From Botryotinia globosa (lineage: Eukaryota > Ascomycota > Leotiomycetes > Helotiales > Sclerotiniaceae), in assembly GCA_014898425.1 (NCBI GenBank), contig RCSZ01000012.1, positions 1,116,001 through 1,180,000 of the forward strand: a DNA stretch of 64,000 nucleotides. The letters run 5' to 3'. Below are positions 39,138 through 49,973 of this stretch, in pieces. The notes under the pieces are model-generated. The model had not been told where the DNA came from. It saw nothing but the letters and a program-made list of their open reading frames with translations, and made no database searches. Position numbers and translations under genes: made by a program. Position 1 is the stretch's first letter, and each line of letters starts with the position of its first letter.

Positions 39138-41250
39138 TTAATTAATAATATTACAAATTAGGGTTTTGAATTCTATTAAAAGTATTAGATGTTTTTATAT
39201 AATATTTAGAATTAATAGAAATTCTAAAGAGATTATAAAGAAAATATTATTATATTAGATATAATGTACTATCTCTTTTTATAATGCTAAAGAATATACT
39301 CCGGATAATTATATTAAAAAGATATATTCAAAAAGTTTGATCTTATCAAATATAATAAATTAATTTTGTATTTATTATATATTTATTTTTGTATTATATA
39401 TTGTATTAAATAAAAACAAAGATTTTTATTTACTCTTTATATTTATAAAAAACTTATATATATATACAAATATATATATATCTACAACAATTTTCGAAAT
39501 ACTTTTACCTATATATACAATTATATTGGAAAGTAATACTACCCCAATTAAGAATATTATTAATAAAAATATATATATAAAGAAGGAAAAGGAAGAGTAT
39601 AAGAAATAGTTCAATTTATTAAAAGCAATATTAGATAATAAGAAAGCTATTATTATTAATAATAAAAAGCTTACTAAATATATCAAATTCAAATATAAAT
39701 AATACAATTATAAAAATATCAATAATAATAATTTAATAAAAATCTTTCATTATAATTTCAGAATATTTATAGTTATACAATTCACAAAAATCCATTAGAT
39801 TTATATATAAAAGCTATATATAATATTATATATTCAAAAAATATATCTATTAAAAACAAATATTGAAGTATTTATAGTTTTATTTGAATAATTTTGTAAA
39901 ATTATTATTAATAAATGAATGAAAGTATAAGTTTAAGAAATTTTGAAAAATATTAATATCAAGGAATTTAAATTCAAATTCAGAATTATTTATAAATTTA
40001 TTAAAAATGATTTTAAATATATAAACGAAAACAATAAAAGTGAGTATAATAAAAATGAAGATGTAGGAGATTCTAACAATAGGGATAGTAATAGTAATAA
40101 AGGCAATAAAGATTATAAATCCCGAAAGAATAAAATGCTAATATTATATTTCAATATATAATCTCTTATTAATTTATCGAAATTCTATATCAATAATAAA
40201 AAATATAATAGAGATAATAACAATTTCGATTTCAAATTTTCGATATTTTATAAAATCTTATAACATATAAAGGTATTTATAGATATATATTATAAGATAT
40301 TTCTGATTATATTTAAAGAAAGTGTATTTCAGTTTTTTTATGCTAATTATAGTTTATTATCATTAATATTCAAAAAACTTTGTATCTATATATAAAATAA
40401 TTTTGAAAAAGATAAATATTAATAAAATATATTATTAAAATGGAATAATATTATTTTGAAATCAATTAAAAAAGAATATAGAAATAAGTTATTTAATGAA
40501 TATCTTATAATTATAATCAAACAATTATATATGTTGTAATATCAATTCAATTCTGTTATATAGTAGATATTCTATTTTTATAATAAATTTATATTTGTTT
40601 GTAAAAATATAAAGGTATATAATTTAGTTTGTTTTGATTTTAAAAAAAAGATATTTGGTTTAATCAATTAATTGTAATAATCTATTAGTATATAAAAGAG
40701 ATTGTATAAAAATGAAGAGAATACAATACTATTTACTAATAAAAAATTCTATAATAATAATAATTATAGTAATAGTTAGAATAATTTTAAGGATTCTAGA
40801 AATAATAATAACTTTAGAAACAATTTATATAATAAATAATAATATTCAGATTCTTTTAATTAATACAATTATTATTAAATATACAAAAAAGAAAAATATT
40901 GATTAATAAAACATTTTAAAAAAAAATAAAATAAAAACAAACACAAGTATAAAAAAAAGATTAAAAATAATAATAATAATATATTTAACAAATGCTATAA
41001 TTAATAAATAATTGAATATAAGAAAGAAACTATCGATGTAGAGTTTGATTTAGAAATTGAAATAGATCTGTTTTTCATAAATTTTGATATTGAAAACAAT
41101 ATAAATAAAACATTTTTTATAAATTCCAAATCTATTAATAGTTAGAAAGTATTTAATCAATTATTATTTAATATGATATTGTATATAATGATTAAAAATT
41201 TTATTGAAATTGTTTTACCTATAGAAAATGTAATAAATATTTTTTATACA
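39138..41250 (+). pseudogene. Copia gag region remnant
   Basis: AT-rich interior after the 5' LTR. By position it corresponds to the leader and gag. Only a short charged, Asn/Lys/Asp-rich open stretch (39943-40158) is readable, resembling the basic/acidic linker at the end of fungal copia gag. No zinc knuckle survives. The assignment is mainly positional. Confidence 0.5.
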
Positions 41251-42579
41251 AGTTATATAAATAAAGAATTTTTTGATATATATATTGATATAGTATATAC
41301 AGGGAAATCTACGATTGGAATTGAATAATATTATGTGTGGAAGTAGATCTATTTAATTAAATATAATTTATTAATAGTAAGGGTTGTAAATATATATTTC
41401 GAAAAGAGAATTGCAATATTAATAGAATCATTTCGAGTTATTATATTATTTGGAAATATTGATTTCCATATTGTAAATACTAATATTCTATTTTTATTGA
41501 GTTTTGAAAACATAAATTGTTTTAAAATATTTTACAACAATATTACTAACCAGTTTATTATATCAAAAAATGAATATTCTATTATTAAAAAATATAGGCA
41601 TATATTTTTAATATAGAAAATAAATATAAATTAATTTATTTAAAAGTCGATTTATTAAAATAATTATTATTTAATAATTATAAAACTATGATGTTTATAT
41701 TAATAATTTGACTACCCATCGATACAATGTTTTTATAATATATTACAATAAATAGGCTATAATGAAAGTAATAATACTATTAAATATTTTATTAAATATT
41801 ATAAGTATTATCAAATATATAGTAAATCATTAAAATATTTTAGATTTATTTTATCGGAAGATATTGAATTCAATTATATTATTTATATTGATATTATATA
41901 TATTATAAATGATTTGGTTTTATATATTGTTGATAAAGTAATATACTATTAAGTAGTTCGATTTCTTGAAAATATCTCTGCTAAATATATATTCGATAAT
42001 TTCAGGAAATATTGGATTGATATATATATTAAATCATTAGACTATATTATTCACAATATTGAAAGAACTTTATAAATAAAAAATTTATCCAAAATATGAA
42101 ATCTATATCGATTATTACCAAAAGTGTACTTATCGAAGTATACAATTCTATAGATATTATTGAAAGATATCATTATCTATTATATTATATATATAAGATT
42201 TTAATAAAAGAATTTGAAAATAATAATCTGATTAAAATGATAATTCTTCAAATAACAATAAAAGCTATGAATGATATAGCAAAACCAAATGAATTTATTT
42301 CTATATTACTAATTTATGGAATATATTTTAAATTAAATAATATTAATTTATCAATTGCAATAATCATTTAATATATAAAAGCTATAAAGAAAGTTATAAC
42401 AAAAATATATTATATTTGAGTTAAAAAATAAATTACAAAAATATTGAAATTAAGAAATAAATTGTTTATAATATTTATTCTTATTCTATTATTAAATTCA
42501 GAAATTTTAATATAAAGAAAGAAAAAAGATAATAATATATCAAATAAATAAATTGAATTATATATTCTAATTGGAATAG
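41250..42579 (+). pseudogene. Copia protease and integrase remnant
   Basis: Near 41280 the plus strand reads a degraded aspartic-protease site (IDIVYTGKST, corresponding to the family's IDTGA-x-KST). From about 41700 a damaged zinc-binding HHCC region is followed by the integrase core: RFLENISAKY near 41950, then TKSVLIEVYNSID..ERYHYLL near 42130, matching the family's TKSVP-EAH-SIG-VERYH around the catalytic glutamate, and MNDIAKPNEFISILLIYG near 42270. The longest intact stretch is 42096-42371. Stops and RIP substitutions abolish function. The downstream end is cut by the nested insertion. Confidence 0.85.
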
Positions 42580-42819
42580 TGTGAGCGAATCTTTGTGCTG
42601 GTCACGTGGTCCACTTCTGTAGCTAGTATTTATAGCCCTTTTCCTTGTAGCTTAGAAAGAGCAGTCAGTTCTCACCCACCAAACTTCTAGTACGTCTTGT
42701 GAAGCGCTATGTAGAGCTTCCCTTTCCTTTCCTCTGTTTGAGGCGATATGTTACGGTGATTTTCCTGTGGTATATGCGAAGGACTACTCTATGACCCTAC
42801 TACCTTCTACTCTTTTACA
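42580..42819 (+). mobile_element. Nested 240-bp solo LTR-like insertion, not RIP-mutated
   Basis: A block of ordinary base composition in the middle of the AT-rich element. It begins TGTGAGC and ends TTTTACA, and is flanked by ATAG on both sides (AATAG if the terminal A is counted in the duplication). It contains a TATTTATAG TATA-like motif. Removing it and one ATAG copy restores a continuous reading from the integrase end (..IGI) into the following DGE segment of the copia polyprotein, so it inserted into an intact-length copy. TG..CA ends, a short direct repeat and no coding capacity fit a solo LTR of another family. A MITE is the alternative. Confidence 0.75.
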
Positions 42820-44020
42820 ATAGATGGGGAGATATACAAAATAGAACTTTCTAGTAGACCAATTAAATTCTAATCTATATCTATACAATTCTTTTATACA
42901 AAACCTAAAGGAATAAAATCAAAGAATAATTATACAAATAATAATAATAATAATACTATAATTATTGATATATTATATATAAAGATATTACAACCCCAAA
43001 TACTATTACCAGCAATATAATCAAATATACAATTATATTATTATATAAAAAACAATTTGATTAGAATAATTAATATAATAAATGTTGATAAAAAATATAT
43101 CACAAAACTATTATAATTGATTATATTCTTATAAAATGATATATCTATAAGATATATAAAATCATAATACAAGAAAGTTGATGGATTAATAAAGAATAGA
43201 GTTTTTAAGATTATTTTAAAAAATAATATTCCATTCAAAATAAGATTTTTCAAATTATATTTTATTAATAAAATAAAAGAAAAGAACACTAACAAAATAT
43301 ATACAAAATTATAATTAATAATTCAAACATATCAAAACAAAAATAAAACTATTATTTTAATACAATCATTTATTATTCAATATATCAATTAATATATTAT
43401 TTTTACATTTACTATTATTCTACAAATATTGAATAAGTATATTCAAATCTATTTATAGAATATTATATAAATATATATTCAATCGATTACAATTTTAAAT
43501 AAATCTATTTATATAAAAATATTAAAAGAGATTGGATTTGAGAATGGATATATTCTATACATTATAAAACCTTTGTATAATATTCCTAAAGTAGGAAATC
43601 ATTGATTTAGAATCTACCATAATTATTACAAGAATAAATTGGATATAATGTAATTCATATATAACCCTTATCTATTTTATTTAATTAATGACATTAGTAT
43701 TATAGAATTTCAAACTAATAATATATTTATAATTGTAAACAAAAGATTTGTATATTTAGAATAAAAGTAATTAAATAAAACCAACTTTATAATCAAAAAT
43801 AGAGAGCAATTTACAAAAGATTATTTATTTAGATTTAATAATTATTTAATTACTTTCAAAAATAATAAAATTTATTTCAATTAAAAAAAATAATATAATA
43901 ATATTAGAATAGTTATAATTAGGAATATTGATATATACAAAATAAAGGGAAAAGTTTAGAAAAATATTACTTCAAAGAATTAATATATTATTTAATATAC
44001 AAAAAATATATATATTATAA
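42820..44020 (+). pseudogene. Copia reverse transcriptase remnant
   Basis: Resumes after the nested insertion. Near 43530-43650 the plus strand reads IGFENGYILYIIKPLYNIP, matching the fungal copia RT block ..KPLYGIPEAG.., and near 43700-43790 IIEFQTNNIFIIVNKRF, matching the region of the catalytic DD (DDTLILAD in relatives), with the aspartates lost to RIP. Further downstream is NREQFTKDYLFRFNNYLI. Many stops are present. Confidence 0.85.
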
Positions 44021-44079
44021 TTATATATTAATTAAAAATATTTTATTATCTTTCTATTATTACCCAGATAATAGATTCA

Positions 44080-44783
44080 AAGAAAAAAGATATAAATAAA
44101 TTCAATAAAATTATTAAATAATAAATAAATAATTTGAAAAAAGAACTTATATTTATATCTCTAGATATAAATTCTATCAAATTAATTGTTTTCACTAATA
44201 TATCATTTATTAATAATATTGATTTATTATTACAAATTGATTATATAATCTGTTTAATAAATAAATATAATAATATTAATATTATATATTAAATATTAAT
44301 TAAATACAAAAGAATTACTAAAAGTATATTAGCTTCTAAACTATATGTATTAATTCTAGGTTTCGATATCAAAGCTATTATTAAAAGTATTATTAATATT
44401 ATTTTTAAACCTAAAAAGCTAATATTACTTATATTTTATACAAATTCAAAATTATTATATAATCTATTGATTAAATTTGATATGAATACAGAAAAACGGC
44501 TTTTAATTGATATTATAATTTTAAAACAATACTATAAGAATAAAGAAATTATAAAGATTAAATAGATTAATAAAAAATCGAACTCTATAAATTCCATAAT
44601 CAAAAACAATATATATCAAATATTAAAAAACTTAATTGATATTAATAAAATAATTATTAAAATAATGTATTGAATAGAAAGGAGATAATAATATAAAAGC
44701 TAAATAGGGTTAAAAGAATACTATATTTAAAATAGATTATAAATTAAAATATATAATTGTATTTATTTTTAGAGAATTGTTAA
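44080..44783 (+). pseudogene. Copia RNase H remnant
   Basis: The plus strand reads SIKLIVFTNISFINN near 44180 (family LKLIVFTDASFANN), ILASKLYVLILGFDI near 44330 (family SVLASELYAM..GFD) and a DSKSLYD-like segment near 44450. This is the RNase H domain at the end of the copia polyprotein, directly before the 3' LTR. Not functional. Confidence 0.85.
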
Positions 44784-44953
44784 TATCAGGATATTAATTA
44801 TATGATCAAAAAGGGTATTATATTAATTAATATCGCATTAATACTTCCCTATATATTTAATATCTAGTTTTCTATAATTAATAATAATTAAGAACAAATA
44901 TAACCATATAAAACTAAGTACTTATATTTATATCAACCAAGTTGATATTAATA
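44784..44953 (+). repeat. 3' LTR (170 bp) of the copia element, heavily RIP-mutated
   Basis: Same length and order as the 5' LTR but begins TATCAGG instead of TGTCGGG. Across the first 65 bases the differences from the 5' LTR are mainly C-to-T or G-to-A. Confidence 0.95.
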
Positions 44954-44958
44954 CTTAT

Positions 44959-45344
44959 CGAGACTTGAACAGACTGGATGGGTAACTGACATGATGGCAA
45001 ACATAGAGAATCATATCACGAAAAGCGATACTGTACCTAATTGAAGTACTTTGGAATACATAAGGGTGATAAAAAGACAAGGAATGTTACAGATTATTGA
45101 CTGAAGCAGATGGTACCTTCTCTATGTAAAAAGTTCGATCAGTCTGAAAGTTACTCAACGAAAAGATCTATTCTGCTACAAATCCTACAGACCATTCTAT
45201 TGACAGTGAACACTCTAGAATTAATCATTCCATGATTAACATGAGTTTCCATTTCTTATGAAGTACTCAAATTTTGGGAAGGCATAGGACTCCACCAGAT
45301 TACTCACATGGTGGCAGATCACCTTGGCACCTTCAAATGCTCCA
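44959..45344 (-). other. Flank between retrotransposon and tandem array, with coding-like end of the array
   Basis: Normal-composition DNA. The minus-strand reading of the first array copy continues here, without the stop found in the other copies, as a hydrophobic segment ..LLFGAFEGAKVICHH.. and ends at a TAA near 45245. It may be the original 3' end of the gene whose exon was tandemly duplicated. Confidence 0.35.
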
Positions 45345-46060
45345 AAAAGAAGAGTTGTTATAACTCCAAAAATGAAGAGAGCCCAGTCTAGCCAATTCGG
45401 CCAGCACTCCACCACCTTATCTCTTGTTTGTTGAAGAATGTATCTTATTCAAATAGATAACTCTTTCACTGACTAATTCGCAATGAAAAAAGTAACAAAA
45501 AGAAGAGTCTTTACACCTCCAAGTTTGAAGAGAGCCCAGGCTAGCCATTTCGGCCAGCACTCCACCACCTTATCTCTTGTTTGTTGAAGAATGTATCTTA
45601 TTCAAATAGATAACTCTTTCACTGACTAATTCGCAATGAAAAAAGTAACAAAAAGAAGAGTCTTTACACCTCCAAGTTTGAAGAGAGCCCAGGCTAGCCA
45701 TTTCGGCCAGCACTCCACCACCTTATCTCTTGTTTGTTGAAGAATATATCTTATTCAAATAGATAACTCTTTCACTGACTAATTCGCAACAAAAAAAGTA
45801 ACAAAAAGAAGAGTCTTGATACCTCTGAATTTGAAGAGAGCCCAGGCTAGCCATTTCGGCCAGCACTCCACCACCTTATCTCTTGTTTGTTGAAGAATGT
45901 ATCTTATTCAAATAGATAACTCTTTCAATGATTAATTCGCAACGAAAAAAGTAACAAAAAGAAGAGTCATTTCAACTCCAAATTTGAAGAGAGCCCAGGC
46001 TAGCCATTTCAGCCAGCACTCCACCACCTTATCTCTTGTTTGTTGAGAGGAGTATGGTAT
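45345..46060. repeat. 153-bp tandem repeat, about 4.7 copies
   Basis: The segment beginning CCAGCACTCCACCACC recurs at 45401, 45554, 45707, 45860 and 46013, an exact spacing of 153 bases each time. Copies 2-4 are nearly identical; the outer copies diverge at their ends. On the minus strand each complete unit encodes a short open stretch with QQTRDKVVECWPKWLAWALF and a following hydrophobic run, then a stop. The period equals 51 codons. Confidence 0.95.
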
Positions 46061-47314
46061 TCAGATAAATAACCTATAACTTGATGCTTTAACCTGTGAC
46101 TTCTTTGCCTATGTTCTCTTTCACCTCTGAATAGATAACTACATGTAAGTGCATCGCTTATACGATTAGAATAAACAATTATATGCACGGAATTGTAGAA
46201 TGCATTGTACTGTTTTAAAAACAAAAAGCACTGGAACCTTCATCGCGGGTTGAGTTGATATATGATATAACAATATAAGAAATTGGAAGGCACATATCGA
46301 GGTGAAATGCAAGTAGCACACATGGGAACATATAGTTGGCAGGCACATATCAGTCATGAGTAAATAAATGTCTACGAGAAAGTACTGGAAAAATATTATG
46401 GTAACTATGTTATATACACGAGTACTTCAATGAGTAACACCAGTTCACGAGCTGAACATTCATCTTCCGTTCCTTGAGTTGCAAAAAATTTGCTTCCAGG
46501 GAGTACAGAAATTGTTTGAGCAAAATGAACAAAATGAACAAAATGGAAAGGACACCGAGGGGTAAATGGTTCTTGGGCGGGGTGTCCAAACAATTAGGGA
46601 GAATACTTATTTCCTTTCGGTCAATCTAACCTTGATTTAGTGAGACAAGCGGAAATACACAACCGAGAAAGACGAGTCCGTGATCCGATACCTCGTTTCT
46701 GAAATACTCACAAAGAGCATCTCATCAAGTATTGCGAATGATCGCAATCATATTAATAACAAACTTATAAGCCCTACAAAAGTTATCAATAACTGAGAGC
46801 AATAAAACAAAATTAATGTTGCTCTGGTACGGAAGGCATACTACACATACAAAAAATTTCAAACTCCAGATCAAATCATTCAATCATCGACTATTCAAAT
46901 CATTTCACAAAGTACTTGGATATCAAATCGATGACGCCAAGATGTATAGCGCTAATAGGGGGCTCGGCAAAAAACTCCGACAGGGATCTAACTACTTTAG
47001 ACGAGAAATCTGGTGTAGCACACCTATCACAGCTCGAACAAATCCAATGAGAGACTTGAGATTTGGGAAAGAAGGGGGAGTGTGGGGTTACTATAAAGGT
47101 TTGTAGTATAGGGGTTTTCTTTTAACTTCTTGTGTAATTTTTTGTGAAGATGTTCAGGTTTCTCGTATGTAATTGATGGTTTCGAAAAGAATCGTAAGTG
47201 GATGGATGGATGGATGGATTTATACAAAACAAAAAATGTAGATCGTTCTTCATACAGACATTATTATCCGTTCAGTCAATGAGAACAAAAGCAAAAATTG
47301 AAAATCAGATAAGC
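46061..47314. other. Intergenic, no supported gene
   Basis: Moderately AT-rich. Contains only short open frames and a (GGAT)n tract at 47198-47219. A minus-strand open stretch at 46224-46060 runs into the tandem array and could be an upstream exon of the duplicated segment. Confidence 0.4.
47198..47219 (+). repeat. (GGAT)n microsatellite
   Basis: Five tandem GGAT units. Confidence 0.85.
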
Positions 47315-47435
47315 TTCCAAATCCAGGACTCGTACCCGACGTCACCCGAATAAATCTTTTGTAAAAACGTTACGGAGAATCCTATAAACGATCATCTTAC
47401 CGAGACAAATTGTCTTACCACTATACCAATTCTGA
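47315..47435 (-). pseudogene. Decayed intron-containing tRNA-like sequence
   Basis: The minus strand has an A-box match (TGGTATAGTGG) and a damaged B box (GGGTACGAGTCC instead of GGTTCGANTCC). The acceptor arm TCAGAAT/ATTTGGA pairs at six of seven positions, with one mismatch, and the T stem has weak pairs. About 45 extra bases lie in the anticodon region as in an intron. The anticodon cannot be read with confidence. Probably a tRNA pseudogene; a fast-evolving functional tRNA is less likely. Confidence 0.45.
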
Positions 47436-49973
47436 GAAAGTTTGAAGGGATTTATGTATATAATATAGAGAAGTTTGTAGGGAGATTCTCGAAGAAAAGA
47501 ATAGTATGATAATTTTATATCCGGAACTTCCGCACCGGGCTAATGTATTTTAATAGGATTGTCTCGGCTGCGTTTAGACTTCCGAATGAAATATAAATGC
47601 ACTACATTTCTTCTTCTTGTTCTCTAATATTCAGAAAATAGATACCTTCCAAACAGTCTACTCATCCAAGGGAAGATTTCTTTTTATCTATGAACCTCAA
47701 TCTCGAAGGAGGAAGTCGTATACGAATCACACTTCGAATCTCTTCGTGACGAACAAACCCATAGATTCATAGCAGTAAACTGATACAGGTACAGTAAAGA
47801 AATATGACAAGCTCGTATCAGGAATGAAATTCTTTGTGTTTATATTTCGTACGAGAAGCTTATATAAGTTGTCGAATTTCACAAAATGTAGCTATAGTCA
47901 ACCATCATCTGGATCGAGAACGTGATAAATATTTCATACACGTGAGCACTCAACATATTCAGACCGGAAAGGATCTTCCACGGTGAGTAGGACAGTGAGT
48001 GAGAGGAGTTTCAAACACTGAACACACGAGGACTTGTGACATGGTTTCATAGTCAATGGCTAGATTAATACTAGACTTGACATAGACGTATTTCTCGCCA
48101 TTAATTGATTCATTCATTCATTCATCCCTCAATCAAAATCTCCAGTACTTCCCAAAAGAAGAACTAAAAAACACCATCTCAACCTCCCAACTATACATCT
48201 CCACGTGATCCAGATCTGTTTTCGGTAGAGAGAAATGATTTCATCTTCACCAAGAATACTGATAATTTCTCCCACTGAAGAGTATAAATCTTCGAGATGA
48301 ATTGTCTGAAGTTTGTGGAAAACGATTACTATGGATACGAGCCACAATACAGCTACAGTATAAACATACACAAATTGCGACAGCGGGCTACTATATATAT
48401 ACGTAATGGAAAGATTCGCATTTTGGCACCAGGCATAAAAATAGCAAGGAAAACTTTGCGATTGGTTTCGGCTCATATTATCGAGTATTCAATACTAAAT
48501 CTCGGTTACAAGGTTCTCCGAGATATGTGGTGGATAGAAATGATGACGATAAAGTCAATGCTAACCCTGATGATAATTATAACAACGATGAGGATACAAA
48601 ATACCAGAGAACAAATATCAACCCAAACACAAATTAAAGATAACACCTACTCGAGTACACACAATGATAATCATCACAAAAGCTACAAACCTCTACACTT
48701 ACAAATCCATTATCCCAATCCCCCTCGACCTCACAATCTGCATAACATTCTCCAGTTCCCCAAACAGAGCATTCATCACCTACAATCTTTTCCGCCTCCT
48801 AAAACGCACATAAACGCGATACACACAGAATTATCAACCTCGAATCCACACATTCGAAAGCATAGTTATAATATATCCCAATATCCACTCAAGAATCGAA
48901 AAACTTGTCAATTCGACTGCCACGATCCATTCCACCTCCTTTGCACATACGACAGGAATGAAATATTCTCTATTCGAATCCGAATTTCGAATCCTCAGAC
49001 TCCCATCCATGAAAATATCGCAAATCCATCAATCTTATAGCACAATAACTAACAACGCAGGAAAAATTTCATTCATAACTTGTCACTTGACATCGTATGT
49101 ATGAATGGACCTATATATACATACATAATATCTAGTAGGTGATATCTTGCAATTTCCAAATCCCTATTTCAAATATCAAATTTCAAATTTCAAATTTCAA
49201 ATTTCAAGCAATAAAATACAAAAACACATTAAGTATAAAAACAAGGAGTTTATTTGATATGAGAATTCTTTCTCATTACTTACTTGTTTTCTATTGGAGA
49301 AATTCCATCCATCAATGTGTATCCTTGACATCACTCTATGATAATACACCATATGGTTCACTAGCTCTCTTCTGTGGTGTCTTATCCGTCTTCAGTGCTC
49401 TGCTCCAATACCTTCCCATCAACTCTCTTCATTCTCTCCCCCAAATCACTCCTCATCACTCCTCCACAACACTCTTAATAAGAACGCGTTCAACAATTTC
49501 GCAACAAATCAAAACCATGTCATCACTGCCCACAGGCTATATTAAAAAAAAATCATTTTATTCCACTATCTAAGATGCCATCAAACCCTCAATCACCCGC
49601 TAACAATCCCCCAAAAAAATCGGCTATCAATCGTCCCCTCATATCCTGTCACCATTCTCCATCCATAACCATAAGAGCCTTCAGGGTATTAAACATAAAA
49701 CGCTCCACACACGCAAGGTAAGGCAAAAAAGGCTGTATAATAGATCCAACGTAAATTTCCATGGTATACTCCATAAATCCTCATTGCGTTAAATATGTCT
49801 CTCTGTGAGATTATTTGTCTCACATGATCGTAGAAGAAAAAATACCCCAAAAGAAAAGGGTGCGACCGGACCAGACTTGTCCATATATTAAGAAAATCAA
49901 TATAAAGTCGATAGAATGACCCAAAATGCAAAAAATCCAAAGTGAGATCGGGTCCAATAATATGTCTGTACAA
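47436..49973. other. Intergenic, no supported gene
   Basis: AT-rich spacer. A 247-codon plus-strand open frame at 48297-49040 has no recognisable domain and is His/Asn/Ile-rich without clear coding character. A TCAAATTT octamer repeat lies near 49169-49207. Nothing else is supported. Confidence 0.4.
49169..49207 (+). repeat. 8-bp tandem repeat (TCAAATTT)
   Basis: About four to five tandem copies of the octamer. Simple sequence. Confidence 0.8.

Larger units (their letters stand above)
38963..44958 (+). mobile_element. RIP-degraded Ty1/copia LTR retrotransposon with target-site duplication
   Basis: A 5,986-bp element (38968-44953) bounded by two 170-bp direct LTRs and flanked by the 5-bp target duplication CTTAC (38963-38967) and CTTAT (44954-44958). 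The interior is extremely AT-rich with stops in all frames. Coding traces still read on the plus strand in the order protease, integrase, reverse transcriptase, RNase H, which defines Ty1/copia. C-to-T and G-to-A changes dominate where the LTRs can be compared, the signature of RIP. The element is dead. A younger 240-bp insertion sits inside it at 42580-42819, so the original element was about 5.74 kb. Confidence 0.95.

Noticed and set aside
42580..42819. Considered as a retained functional non-coding RNA gene because of its normal base composition
   Set aside because: TG..CA ends, matching short direct repeats, and restoration of the host reading on removal favour a mobile insertion.
39426..43295. 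Short membrane-protein-like frames (Ile/Phe/Leu/Tyr-rich) on both strands of the AT-rich island
   Set aside because: Artefacts of extreme AT content in the RIP-degraded element. Only the plus-strand frames matching copia domain order were kept.
48297..49040. 247-codon plus-strand open frame
   Set aside because: No domain, no plausible amino-acid pattern (His/Asn/Ile-rich), no upstream promoter features and no recognised relatives. Likely a chance frame.
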